From: Rhizobium sp. Q54
GTDB lineage: Bacteria; Pseudomonadota; Alphaproteobacteria; Rhizobiales; Aestuariivirgaceae
Assembly: GCA_945889445.1 (NCBI GenBank)
Contig: CAMDBX010000016.1
Span: forward strand, 1-60,611
Length of the DNA stretch: 60,611 nucleotides
Direction of reading: 5' to 3'
Shown here: in pieces, positions 53,370-60,611 of the stretch
Layout: each line of letters starts with the position of its first letter
Position numbering within the stretch: the first letter of the stretch is position 1
Notes under the pieces: generated by a model
What the model was told of the DNA's origin: nothing
What the model saw: the letters and a program-made list of their open reading frames with translations, nothing else
Databases searched by the model: none
Program-made: the position numbers and the translations under genes

Positions 53370-53672
53370 ATGCGCCGCTTCGACTTCATCGTGACTTGTG
53401 TTTGCTGCGCGCTGCTCGGCTATTTTGGCTGGCACGCCTACAAGGGGCCGCGCGGCTTTCCGCACCGGGATGGTCTCGTGGTCAAGGTTGCGGGACTCCA
53501 GCAGAAGTTCGAGGCCCTTCAGGATCAACGGTTGAAGCTGGAAGGCAAGGTCACGCTGCTGCGTCCGGAGAGCATCGACCCGGACCTGCTCGACGAAATG
53601 GTCCGCGGGAACCTCGAACTCGCCAAGCCAACCGATGTGGTGGCCTTCACCTCGCGGCAAATCTCCGAGTGA
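53370..53672 (+). CDS. ftsB: Septum formation initiator, FtsB/DivIC family
   Basis: This 100-residue single-pass inner-membrane protein (helix at about residues 5-22) has a periplasmic coiled coil (VAGLQQKFEALQDQRLKLEG). It is the alphaproteobacterial FtsB/DivIC-like protein that links divisome components. The ATG at 53370 begins MRRFDFIVTCVCC. The gene lies just upstream of pdhA as in many alphaproteobacteria (104-bp gap). Promoter sequences were not identified with confidence. Confidence 0.85.
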   Translation: MRRFDFIVTCVCCALLGYFGWHAYKGPRGFPHRDGLVVKVAGLQQKFEALQDQRLKLEGKVTLLRPESIDPDLLDEMVRGNLELAKPTDVVAFTSRQISE

Positions 53673-53685
53673 AATCCGCAGCGTA

Positions 53686-53700
53686 AACCGAATTTCGGTT
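53686..53700. promoter_or_regulatory. Near-palindrome AACCGAA-T-TTCGGTT before pdhA
   Basis: This is a 7-bp perfect inverted repeat with one central base in the ftsB-pdhA gap, about 77 bp upstream of the pdhA start. It could be an operator of the pyruvate dehydrogenase operon or a short hairpin terminating ftsB; I cannot separate these. Confidence 0.4.
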
Positions 53701-53776
53701 AATCGTCGAAACCCCCTGCATTCTCAAGCCTTTAATGCTATGACCTCTTTGTTGGTCATGGCTGGAGGAAGCTTTC

Positions 53777-54814
53777 ATGGCGGTCAAGTCGGCCTATATC
53801 TCGAAGAAATCGGCCAAGGGTGACAAGCCCAATCTCACCAACAGTGGCTTCACCACCGAGGAAGAGCTTTTCGCCTACAAGGAAATGCTGCTGATCCGCC
53901 GCTTCGAGGAGAAGGCCGGCCAGCTTTACGGCATGGGCTTCATCGGCGGCTTCTGCCACCTCTACATCGGCCAGGAAGCGGTCGTGGTGGGCATGGAAAT
54001 GGCCCAGAAGGAGGGTGACGCGGTCATCACCTCCTATCGCGACCACGGCCACATGCTGGCCGCCGGCATGGATCCCAAGGGCGTCATGGCCGAGCTCACG
54101 GGCCGCAAGGGCGGCCTGTCCAAGGGCAAGGGCGGCTCCATGCACATGTTCTCAAAGGAAAAGCAGTTCTACGGCGGACACGGCATTGTCGGCGCCCAGG
54201 TGCCGCTGGGCGCGGGGCTCGCCTTCGCCAACAAGTATCGCGGCAACGACAATGTCTCGATCGCCTATTTCGGCGACGGCGCGGCGAACCAGGGCCAGGT
54301 CTACGAGACCTTCAACATGGCCTCGATCTGGAAGCTGCCGGTGATCTTCGTGATCGAGAACAACCGCTATGCCATGGGCACGGCGGCCGCGCGGTCGACG
54401 GCGGTGTCCGAACACCTCGGCGCGCGTGGCGCTGCCTTCGGCATCCCCTTCGAGCAGGTGGACGGCATGGACGTCCGCGCCGTGCGCGATGCCGCCGAGC
54501 GCGCCATCGAACACTGCCGCGCGGGCGAAGGCCCCTACATCCTCGAGATGATGACCTATCGCTATCGCGGCCACTCCATGTCGGATCCGGCGAAGTACCG
54601 CTCCAAGGAAGAAGTGCAGAAGATGCGCGAGGAGCATGACCCGATCGAGCAGGTGAAGGCCCGCATCCTCAACGCCAAGCTGGCCACCGAGGACGACTTG
54701 AAGAAGATCGACGCCGAGATCCGCGCCGTCGTGACGGAGGCCGCGGAATTCGCCCAGAATGATCCGGAGCCGGACGCGTCCGAGCTCTACACCGACATCT
54801 ACGTGAACGCCTGA
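53777..54814 (+). CDS. pdhA: Pyruvate dehydrogenase E1 component, alpha subunit
   Basis: This 345-residue thiamine-diphosphate-dependent E1 alpha subunit decarboxylates pyruvate. The TPP motif [17 protein letters not shown] is near residue 170, and [13 protein letters not shown] and the phosphorylation-loop-like [15 protein letters not shown] are present. It begins [15 protein letters not shown] after GGAGGAAG. pdhB follows after 13 bp. This split alpha/beta E1 is typical of alphaproteobacteria. Confidence 0.97.
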   Translation: MAVKSAYISKKSAKGDKPNLTNSGFTTEEELFAYKEMLLIRRFEEKAGQLYGMGFIGGFCHLYIGQEAVVVGMEMAQKEGDAVITSYRDHGHMLAAGMDPKGVMAELTGRKGGLSKGKGGSMHMFSKEKQFYGGHGIVGAQVPLGAGLAFANKYRGNDNVSIAYFGDGAANQGQVYETFNMASIWKLPVIFVIENNRYAMGTAAARSTAVSEHLGARGAAFGIPFEQVDGMDVRAVRDAAERAIEHCRAGEGPYILEMMTYRYRGHSMSDPAKYRSKEEVQKMREEHDPIEQVKARILNAKLATEDDLKKIDAEIRAVVTEAAEFAQNDPEPDASELYTDIYVNA

Positions 54815-54827
54815 GCCGGGGACGCCA

Positions 54828-56165
54828 ATGCCATCCATCCTCATGCCCGCCCTGTCTCCCACCATGGAAGAGGGCAAGCTCGCCAAGTGGCTCAAGAACG
54901 TGGGCGACATGGTGAAGCCCGGCGATGTCATCGCCGAGATCGAGACCGACAAGGCCACCATGGAAGTGGAAGCCGTGGACGAGGGTGCGCTCACTGCCAT
55001 TCTCGTGCCTGCCGGCACCGAGAACGTGAAGGTCAACACGCCCATCGCCGTCATTGGCGAGGCGGATGCCGCACCCGCTGCGAAGGCTGAGGCGCCGAAA
55101 CCTGCCGAGGCTGCTCCCGTCGCGGCACCAGCCATCATCACCTCGGCTCCCGCCGCGTCGCCTGAAGTGCCCGAATGCACCGAGATGGTGACCATGACGG
55201 TGCGTGAGGCGCTGCGCGAAGCCATGTCGGAGGAAATGCGCCGCGACCCGGACGTCTTCCTGATGGGCGAGGAAGTGGGCCAGTATCAGGGCGCCTACAA
55301 GATTTCTCAAGGGATGCTCGACGAGTTCGGCCCCCGGCGCGTGATCGATACGCCGATCACCGAGCATGGCTTCACCGGCCTTGCGGTGGGTGCGGCCTTC
55401 GCCGGGTTGAAGCCCATTGTCGAGTTCATGACCTTCAATTTCGCCATGCAGGCGATCGACCAGATCATCAACTCCGCCGCCAAGACCCATTACATGTCGG
55501 GCGGCCAGCTGAACTGCTCCATCGTGTTCCGTGGTGCTTCCGGAGCGGCGGCCCGCGTCGGCGCCCAGCACAGCCAGGACTATGCCGCCTGGTACGGCCA
55601 CATCCCCGGCCTCAAGGTGGTGCAGCCCTACAGCGCCGCTGATGCGAAGGGCCTCTTGAAGTCCGCCATTCGTGATCCGAACCCCGTGGTCTTCCTCGAG
55701 AACGAGATCCTCTACGGCAAGAGCTTCGAGGTCCCCAAGGTCGAGGACTGGCTGGTGCCGATCGGCAAGGCGCGCATCGCGCGTGTGGGCCACCACGTCA
55801 CCATCGTCTCTTTCGGCATCGGCATGACCTATGCCATGGCGGCAGCCGACAAGCTCGCCGCCGAAGGCATCGAGGCCGAGGTCATCGACCTCCGCACCAT
55901 CCGCCCGATGGACCTCGCCACGGTGCTGGAGAGTGTCAGGAAAACCAATCGCTGCGTCTGCGTGGAGGAGGGCTTCCCGCAGTTCTCGGTCACCAGCGAA
56001 ATCGCCGCCCAGGTGATGACGCATGCCTTCGATTACCTCGACGCGCCCGTCGCACGCGTCGCCGGCAAGGACGTACCCATGCCCTATGCGGCCAATCTCG
56101 AAAAACTGGCGCTGCCCAATGCCGATGAGGTGGTCGCCGCAGCAAAGGCTGTTCTCTATGTCTGA
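54828..56165 (+). CDS. pdhB: Pyruvate dehydrogenase E1 beta subunit with N-terminal lipoyl domain
   Basis: This 445-residue protein is an E1 beta subunit that carries its own N-terminal lipoyl domain (Lys42 in [14 protein letters not shown]), as is usual in alphaproteobacteria. The linker (about residues 85-110) is Ala/Pro/Glu-rich. The transketolase-like pyrimidine and C-terminal domains follow ([20 protein letters not shown], then [20 protein letters not shown]). Its last 8 bp overlap the DUF5076 start. Both lipoyl domains of the complex (here and in E2) will need LipA, whose gene starts at the end of the window. Confidence 0.96.
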   Translation: MPSILMPALSPTMEEGKLAKWLKNVGDMVKPGDVIAEIETDKATMEVEAVDEGALTAILVPAGTENVKVNTPIAVIGEADAAPAAKAEAPKPAEAAPVAAPAIITSAPAASPEVPECTEMVTMTVREALREAMSEEMRRDPDVFLMGEEVGQYQGAYKISQGMLDEFGPRRVIDTPITEHGFTGLAVGAAFAGLKPIVEFMTFNFAMQAIDQIINSAAKTHYMSGGQLNCSIVFRGASGAAARVGAQHSQDYAAWYGHIPGLKVVQPYSAADAKGLLKSAIRDPNPVVFLENEILYGKSFEVPKVEDWLVPIGKARIARVGHHVTIVSFGIGMTYAMAAADKLAAEGIEAEVIDLRTIRPMDLATVLESVRKTNRCVCVEEGFPQFSVTSEIAAQVMTHAFDYLDAPVARVAGKDVPMPYAANLEKLALPNADEVVAAAKAVLYV

Positions 56166-56493
56166 CGACCATCACCACCACAACCACCACGGGGAAACCC
56201 ATCCGCACCAGCTGGAGCCGCCGCATGAGGTGTTCCACGATCCGAAGGCCGGCGAAGTCGTCCGCGGATGGATCACCAACGGGGGCTTGAGCCTCTCGCT
56301 CCATGCCATGGCCTTCGGCAAGGCCGAAGTCTGGGGCCACGTGCTGGCCGGCATGGCGCAGCAGGTTGCTTCCGCCTGCGCCGAAATGGGCGAAGGCAAC
56401 GCCGCCGACAATTTCGCGGCCATCCGCAAGGTGCTGAACGAGGACCTGAACAAGGTCGCCGCCCAGCTCTCGCCGCTCGCCAACAAGAGCTGA
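56158..56493 (+). CDS. DUF5076 family protein with His-rich N-terminus
   Basis: This 111-residue soluble protein opens with [20 protein letters not shown], a His-rich stretch that could bind metal. [19 protein letters not shown] and [20 protein letters not shown] follow. It matches DUF5076, a small alphaproteobacterial family lying between pdhB and pdhC with no known function. The start overlaps the pdhB stop by 8 bp. It may regulate or assemble the complex, but that is a guess from position only. Confidence 0.75.
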   Translation: MSDDHHHHNHHGETHPHQLEPPHEVFHDPKAGEVVRGWITNGGLSLSLHAMAFGKAEVWGHVLAGMAQQVASACAEMGEGNAADNFAAIRKVLNEDLNKVAAQLSPLANKS

Positions 56494-56558
56494 GACGATA
56501 CCCGCCGCCGGGACCCGTTCCCGGCGGCGAAGACCAAGAGGAATGGGGAACTCCGCCG

Positions 56559-57851
56559 ATGCCCGTGAACGTGCTCATGCCCGCCCTGTCGCCCACCATG
56601 GAAAAGGGCAAGCTTGCCAAGTGGCTCAAGAAGGAAGGCGACGCCGTCAAGTCCGGCGACGTTCTGGCCGAGATCGAGACCGACAAGGCCACGATGGAAG
56701 TCGAAGCCGTGGATGAAGGCACCATCGGCAAGCTGCTGGTCCCCGCCGGTACGGAAGACGTGGCTGTCAACACCCCCATTGCCGTGATCCTCGGCGAAGG
56801 CGAGAAGATGGGCGATGCGCCCGCCGCCGCCGCGCCGAAGGCAGCCGCTCCTGCCGCCGCTGCACCCGTTCCTGCCGCAGCCATTGCCGCGGCAATACCT
56901 GCTCCTGCAGCCGCCGCGAGAACCGAAGGCGCCCGTGTCTTTGCCTCCCCGCTTGCCCGCCGCGTGGCGAAGCAGAAGGGCATCGACATCGCCGCCCTGC
57001 TGGGCTCGGGCCCGCATGGCCGCATCGTGCTGAAGGACGTCGAAACCGCCAAGCCGGGTGCCGCTCCCGCCGCCGCTGCGAAATCCGCGGGCCCCGCGTT
57101 CGCCGCACCGCCGTCAGACGAGCAGCTGCTGAAGCTCTTCGCCGAAGGCTCCTACGAGCTCGTGCCGCATGACCAGATGCGCAAGGTCATCGCCCGCAGG
57201 CTCACCGAGTCGAAGCAGACCATCCCGCATTTCTACGTCTCGGTGGACGTCACCCTCGACCACCTGCTGGAGCTGCGCGAGCGCCTGAACCTGCAGGCGC
57301 CCAAGGACAAGGAGGGCAAGCCCCTCTGGAAGATTTCGGTCAATGACTTCATCATCAAGGCCATGGCCATGGCACTCATCAAGGTGCCGGATGCCAACGT
57401 GACCTGGACCGAGAATGCCATGGTGAAGCACAAGCATGCCGACATCGGCATTGCGGTGTCGATCCCCGGCGGCCTCATCACCCCCATCGTCCGCTCCGCC
57501 GAGATGAAGGGCCTCGCCCAGATTTCGACCGAGATGAAGGACTACGCCGCGCGCGCCCGCAATCGTAAGCTGAAGCCGGAGGAATACACCGGCGGCTCGG
57601 CGGCCATTTCCAACATGGGCATGATGAACGTCAAGTCCTTCGCGGCCATCGTCAACCCGCCGCATGCCTCGATCCTCGCCATCGGCACGGGCGAGCGCCG
57701 CCCGGTGGTGCGTGGCAATGACATCGTCATCGAACAACAGATGACCATCACGCTGTCGACTGACCACCGCTGCATCGACGGCGCGCTGGGTGCCGAGTTC
57801 ATCGGCGCCATCAAGGCCTATCTCGAAGAACCCGGCCTGATGCTGGTGTGA
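56559..57851 (+). CDS. pdhC: Pyruvate dehydrogenase E2, dihydrolipoamide acetyltransferase
   Basis: This 430-residue E2 core of the pyruvate dehydrogenase complex has one N-terminal lipoyl domain (Lys43 in [14 protein letters not shown]), an Ala/Pro linker, and a peripheral subunit-binding domain ([20 protein letters not shown]). The C-terminal acetyltransferase domain carries the catalytic His in [15 protein letters not shown] (about residue 403). The start at 56559 ([12 protein letters not shown]) is favoured because an upstream frame is antisense-like. The next gene overlaps its stop by one base. Confidence 0.97.
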   Translation: MPVNVLMPALSPTMEKGKLAKWLKKEGDAVKSGDVLAEIETDKATMEVEAVDEGTIGKLLVPAGTEDVAVNTPIAVILGEGEKMGDAPAAAAPKAAAPAAAAPVPAAAIAAAIPAPAAAARTEGARVFASPLARRVAKQKGIDIAALLGSGPHGRIVLKDVETAKPGAAPAAAAKSAGPAFAAPPSDEQLLKLFAEGSYELVPHDQMRKVIARRLTESKQTIPHFYVSVDVTLDHLLELRERLNLQAPKDKEGKPLWKISVNDFIIKAMAMALIKVPDANVTWTENAMVKHKHADIGIAVSIPGGLITPIVRSAEMKGLAQISTEMKDYAARARNRKLKPEEYTGGSAAISNMGMMNVKSFAAIVNPPHASILAIGTGERRPVVRGNDIVIEQQMTITLSTDHRCIDGALGAEFIGAIKAYLEEPGLMLV

Positions 57852-58495
57852 TGGCCATGAAGAACATCCTCGCCTTCGGCGACAGCCTCACCTGGGGTTT
57901 CATAGCCGGCACCTGGGAGCGCCACCCCTTCGACACGCGTTGGCCCAACATGCTGGCCGCCGGCCTTCACGGCAAGGCGCGGGTGATCGAGGAGGGTCAC
58001 AATGGCCGCACCACGGTGTTCGACGATCCGACCACCGGGGATGACCGCAATGGCGCGCGGATCCTTCCCGTGCTGCTGTCCACCCACCAGCCGCTCGACC
58101 TCGTCATCATCCTGCTCGGCACCAACGACATCAAGTTTGCCAACCGTTGCCGCGCCTTTGATGCCTCCATGGGCATGGGCCGCCTCGTGCAGATCATCCA
58201 GACCTTCCCGTACCAGGCGTGGGCGCCGAAGCCGCAGGTGCTGATCGTCGCGCCGCCGGCGCTCGTTCACACCGATGACGAATGGTTCAACGACCTGTGG
58301 GGCCACGCCATCGAAGAGTCGAAGCTGTTCGGCAAGCACTACGCCCGCGTGGCTGAGGAAATGGGCGTTCACTTCTTCGATGCAGGCGCGGTGGCCAAGG
58401 CCGACAAGACCGACGGCGGCCATCTCGACGCCGAGAACACCAAGGCCATCGGCACCGCGCTGGTGCCGGTGGTGAAGAGGATACTGAATATTTGA
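57851..58495 (+). CDS. SGNH/GDSL family hydrolase
   Basis: This 214-residue SGNH hydrolase has the Ser motif AFGDSLTWG near residue 10, the Gly-x-Asn of block III in LLGTNDIKF, and the Asp/His of block V in TDGGHLDAENTK. It has no signal peptide, so it is probably cytoplasmic. The substrate is unknown (arylesterase-like). Its start overlaps pdhC by one base (TGATG), and a GTG or second ATG nearby are alternatives. It lies inside the pdh operon between E2 and E3, an order found in other alphaproteobacteria. Confidence 0.85.
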   Translation: MAMKNILAFGDSLTWGFIAGTWERHPFDTRWPNMLAAGLHGKARVIEEGHNGRTTVFDDPTTGDDRNGARILPVLLSTHQPLDLVIILLGTNDIKFANRCRAFDASMGMGRLVQIIQTFPYQAWAPKPQVLIVAPPALVHTDDEWFNDLWGHAIEESKLFGKHYARVAEEMGVHFFDAGAVAKADKTDGGHLDAENTKAIGTALVPVVKRILNI

Positions 58496-58520
58496 GACCG
58501 GGCATCACCCCACCCACAAG

Positions 58521-58603
58521 CCGTCATCCCGTCGAAGGCCGGGATCCAGCTTTCAACCGGGGTACTGCCCATAGCTGGACCCCGGCCTTCGCCGGGGTGA
58601 CGG
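58521..58603. repeat. GTCATCCCGG-type intergenic repeat, copy B
   Basis: CCGTCATCCCGTCGAAGGCC starts and GCCGGGGTGACGG ends a roughly symmetric 83-bp unit with stem-loops. It matches copy A at 50431 over its first ~30 bp. It lies between the SGNH gene and lpdA inside the pyruvate dehydrogenase operon, so it will be transcribed and could form a hairpin in the mRNA. Confidence 0.8.
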
Positions 58604-58627
58604 CATCAGAGGAGTGAGGGTTTCAGC

Positions 58628-60067
58628 ATGGCCGACACCAGTTTCGACATCATCATCATCGGCGGCGGCCCGGGCGGCTACGTGGCCGCCATCCGTGCGG
58701 CACAGCTGGGCCTCAAGACCGCGGTCGTGGAGCGTGAGCACTTGGGCGGCATCTGCCTCAACTGGGGCTGCATCCCGACGAAGGCGCTGCTGCGCTCGGC
58801 CGAAATCTACCACTACATGAAGCACGCCAAGAACTATGGCCTGTCAGCCGACAACATCTCGTTTGATCCCGCAGCCGTCGTCCAGCGCTCGCGCGGGGTT
58901 TCGGGCCGCCTCAACGGCGGCGTCACCATGCTGCTGAAGAAGAACAAGGTCACCGTCATCTGGGGCGAGGCGAAGCTCACGAAGCCCAACGAGGTCGTCG
59001 TCACCGCGCCGACGAAGCCCGCCGTCCAGCCGCAGGCACCCGAGCCGAAGGACAAGCTGGGCCCGGGCACCTACACCGCCAAGAACATCATCATCGCCAC
59101 TGGTGCGCGCCCGCGCGTGCTTCCCGGTCTCGAACCCGACGGCAAGCTGGTGTGGACCTATTTCGAGGCCATGGTGCCCAAGGCCATACCGAAGTCGCTG
59201 CTCGTCGTCGGCTCGGGCGCCATCGGCATCGAGTTCGCATCCTTCTACAATTCCATGGGCGTCGACGTGACGGTGGTCGAGGTCATGGACCAGATCATGC
59301 CGGTGGAGGATGCAGAGATCTCCAAGGCCGCCCAGAAGCAGCTGGAAAAGCAGGGCCTCAAGTTCAGGCTGGCCGCGAAGGTCACCAAGCTCGACCGCCA
59401 CGCCGACAGCGTCACCGCGACGATCGAGGCGGGCGGCAAGACCGAGCAGATCACGGTGGACCGCGTCATCTCCGCTGTGGGCGTGCAGGGCAACATCGAA
59501 GGCCTTGGGCTGGAAGCAATGGGGGTGAAGACCGAGCGCGGCTGCATCGTCATCGACGGTTATGGCCGCACCAACATCCCCGGCGTCTATGCCATCGGCG
59601 ACGTGGCCGGTCCCCCGATGCTCGCCCACAAGGCCGAGCATGAGGGCGTGATCTGTGTCGAGAAGATCAAGGGCCTCGACGTCCACCCGATGAAGAAGGA
59701 GCAGATCCCCGGCTGCACCTATTGCCACCCGCAGGTGGCCAGCGTCGGCCTCACCGAGGCCAAGGCCAAGGCGGCAGGCTATGAGTTGAAGGTGGGCCGC
59801 TTCCCCTTCCTCGCCAATGGCAAGGCCATCGCACTGGGCGAGGATCAGGGCCTGATCAAGACCATCTTCGATGCCAAGACCGGACAGCTGCTGGGCGCCC
59901 ACATGGTGGGGGCCGAGGTCACCGAGCTGATCCAGGGCTTCGTTATCGCCATGGGTCTGGAGACGACGGAGGAAGAGCTGATGCACACCGTCTTCCCGCA
60001 TCCCACCCTCTCCGAAATGATGCACGAGAGCGTGCTCGACGCCTACGGGCGCGTCATCCACATGTGA
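58628..60067 (+). CDS. lpdA: Dihydrolipoamide dehydrogenase (E3)
   Basis: This 479-residue FAD flavoprotein reoxidises dihydrolipoamide and passes electrons to NAD+. The disulfide cysteines Cys43 and Cys48 are in GGICLNWGCIPTK, the FAD GxGxxG motif is IIGGGPGGYVA, the NAD motif is VVGSGAIGIEFASF, and the C-terminal His-Glu lies in VFPHPTLSEMMHE. It is the E3 of the upstream pdhA-pdhB-pdhC complex. A repeat element separates it from the SGNH gene, 25 bp before its start. Confidence 0.97.
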   Translation: MADTSFDIIIIGGGPGGYVAAIRAAQLGLKTAVVEREHLGGICLNWGCIPTKALLRSAEIYHYMKHAKNYGLSADNISFDPAAVVQRSRGVSGRLNGGVTMLLKKNKVTVIWGEAKLTKPNEVVVTAPTKPAVQPQAPEPKDKLGPGTYTAKNIIIATGARPRVLPGLEPDGKLVWTYFEAMVPKAIPKSLLVVGSGAIGIEFASFYNSMGVDVTVVEVMDQIMPVEDAEISKAAQKQLEKQGLKFRLAAKVTKLDRHADSVTATIEAGGKTEQITVDRVISAVGVQGNIEGLGLEAMGVKTERGCIVIDGYGRTNIPGVYAIGDVAGPPMLAHKAEHEGVICVEKIKGLDVHPMKKEQIPGCTYCHPQVASVGLTEAKAKAAGYELKVGRFPFLANGKAIALGEDQGLIKTIFDAKTGQLLGAHMVGAEVTELIQGFVIAMGLETTEEELMHTVFPHPTLSEMMHESVLDAYGRVIHM

Positions 60068-60146
60068 GCCATGCCCGGCCCACCCGCTTGATGGCGGGGC
60101 GGGCAGGGCCTATCTTAAGCAACAAACCTAACGAAGAGGCAGAGAC

Positions 60147-60437
60147 ATGGAACCCAATCAACTGATGGACCTCGGCGGCGGCGTGGGCTGGATCGGCACG
60201 CTGTTCATCGGCGCGCTCGCGGGCATCATCGCCGACAAGGTCATGAAGTCGAATCACGGCCTGTTGATGAACATCGTCATCGGCATCGTCGGCTCCTACA
60301 TCGGCGCCTTCCTCGCCAATGCGCTGGGCATTCAGTTGGGCGAAATCTTCAGCGGCTGGTTCTGGGGCAACCTCATCGTCGCCGCCATAGGCGCCGTGGT
60401 GCTGATCTGGGCCCTCAGGCTCGTCAGGGGGCGATAA
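60147..60437 (+). CDS. GlsB/YeaQ/YmgE family stress-response membrane protein
   Basis: This 96-residue protein has three hydrophobic helices (about residues 15-32, 43-60 and 68-90). It matches the transglycosylase-associated/YeaQ family ([40 protein letters not shown]). Its function is unclear; the family is linked to stress responses. It lies between lpdA and lipA. AGAGGCAGAGAC precedes the ATG. Confidence 0.85.
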   Translation: MEPNQLMDLGGGVGWIGTLFIGALAGIIADKVMKSNHGLLMNIVIGIVGSYIGAFLANALGIQLGEIFSGWFWGNLIVAAIGAVVLIWALRLVRGR

Positions 60438-60448
60438 GCGACAAGCCA

Positions 60449-60611
60449 TGGTCACCGTCGTTGACACCAAGCTGAAGCCGCGCCACCCCGAGAAGGCGCA
60501 CAAGCCCGACACCCCCATTCTGAAGAAGCCGGAGTGGATCAGGGTCAAGGCGCCGGGCTCGGCTGTCTATGGGGAAACCCAGAAGATCGTGCGCGACAAC
60601 AAGCTGGTGAC
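60449..60611 (+). CDS. lipA: Lipoyl synthase, N-terminal part (cut by window end)
   Basis: The last 163 bp encode 54 residues starting [20 protein letters not shown], continuing with Pro-Glu-Trp-Ile-Arg-Val-Lys-Ala-Pro and [12 protein letters not shown]. This is the N-terminus of alphaproteobacterial LipA, a radical-SAM enzyme that makes the lipoyl cofactor for PdhB and PdhC. The cysteine clusters lie beyond the window. It begins 11 bp after the YeaQ-like gene. Its placement here completes the lipoic acid supply for the adjacent complex. Confidence 0.88.

Noticed and set aside
54669-56024. Long frame antisense to pdhB
   Set aside because: It is the His/Asp/Gly-rich shadow usually produced opposite GC-rich coding sequence. 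pdhB is unambiguous on the other strand.

Overview
The window is about 60.6 kb of GC-rich (roughly 62-65 % G+C by eye) bacterial chromosome. Gene content and order point to an alphaproteobacterium, most likely Hyphomicrobiales (Rhizobiales). The markers are xthA-erpA/dgt-argS-SPOR-nagZ-scpA-scpB, pyrB-pyrC'-plsY-dprA, topA, rnr, DUF983-NUDIX-rpmG, gatC-gatA with ruvX, and ftsB-pdhA-pdhB-DUF5076-pdhC-lpdA-lipA, which are all familiar alphaproteobacterial neighbourhoods. No rRNA, tRNA, CRISPR array or prophage was seen.

Layout. 0-1.7 kb: the left end of an IS481-type insertion sequence runs off the window edge and has cut the 3' end of an NCS2 nucleobase permease. 1.8-11.4 kb: housekeeping genes (exonuclease III, Fe-S carrier ErpA, dGTPase, ArgRS, a large SPOR-domain protein, NagZ, condensin subunits ScpA/ScpB). 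11.5-15 kb: two small hypotheticals, an aldehyde dehydrogenase, rpmG, a NUDIX hydrolase and a DUF983 protein. 15.2-18.3 kb: a tripartite TRAP transporter (dctQ-dctM-dctP) of 2-oxoacid/lactate type. 18.4-24.1 kb: rnr, a second NUDIX gene and topA. 24.2-30 kb: accessory genes (CDF metal exporter, MFS and DMT transporters, rhodanese-GST pair, a dead FkbM methyltransferase). 30.1-35.9 kb: an assimilatory sulfate-reduction cluster (cysG-DUF2849-cysI-DUF934-cysH) divergent from an XRE-cupin regulator and a ChaC glutathione-degrading enzyme. 35.9-41.4 kb: dprA (interrupted by an in-frame amber codon), plsY, pyrC', pyrB, an AEC transporter and ruvX. 41.6-46.1 kb: UPF0173 hydrolase, GNAT, gatC-gatA, a 1-Cys-type peroxiredoxin and a small membrane protein. 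46.2-53.2 kb: a dimethylglycine/sarcosine dehydrogenase-like flavoprotein, rhodanese-metZ, an esterase, and an Rrf2 regulator with an MFS pump. 53.4 kb to the end: ftsB and the pyruvate dehydrogenase operon running into lipA.

The most interesting pattern is a shared DNA motif, GTTCG-N6-CGAAC. It occurs in the cysG/XRE-cupin intergenic region (a perfect 18-bp palindrome plus a weaker second copy), upstream of the peroxiredoxin gene about 11 kb away, and upstream of rhodanese-metZ about 14 kb away. All these genes belong to sulfur assimilation or thiol chemistry. I infer a small sulfur/thiol regulon controlled by the XRE-cupin protein, which has the architecture of E. coli SutR and is encoded beside a glutathione-degrading enzyme. 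Other points of note are an IS481 insertion at a CTAG site, nonsense codons in dprA and in a methyltransferase relic, a CysG whose methyltransferase half is degenerate, a zinc-ligand-less dihydroorotase paralogue, and a conserved minus-strand block (pyrB to rpmG) that appears to have been split by accessory cargo at two places.
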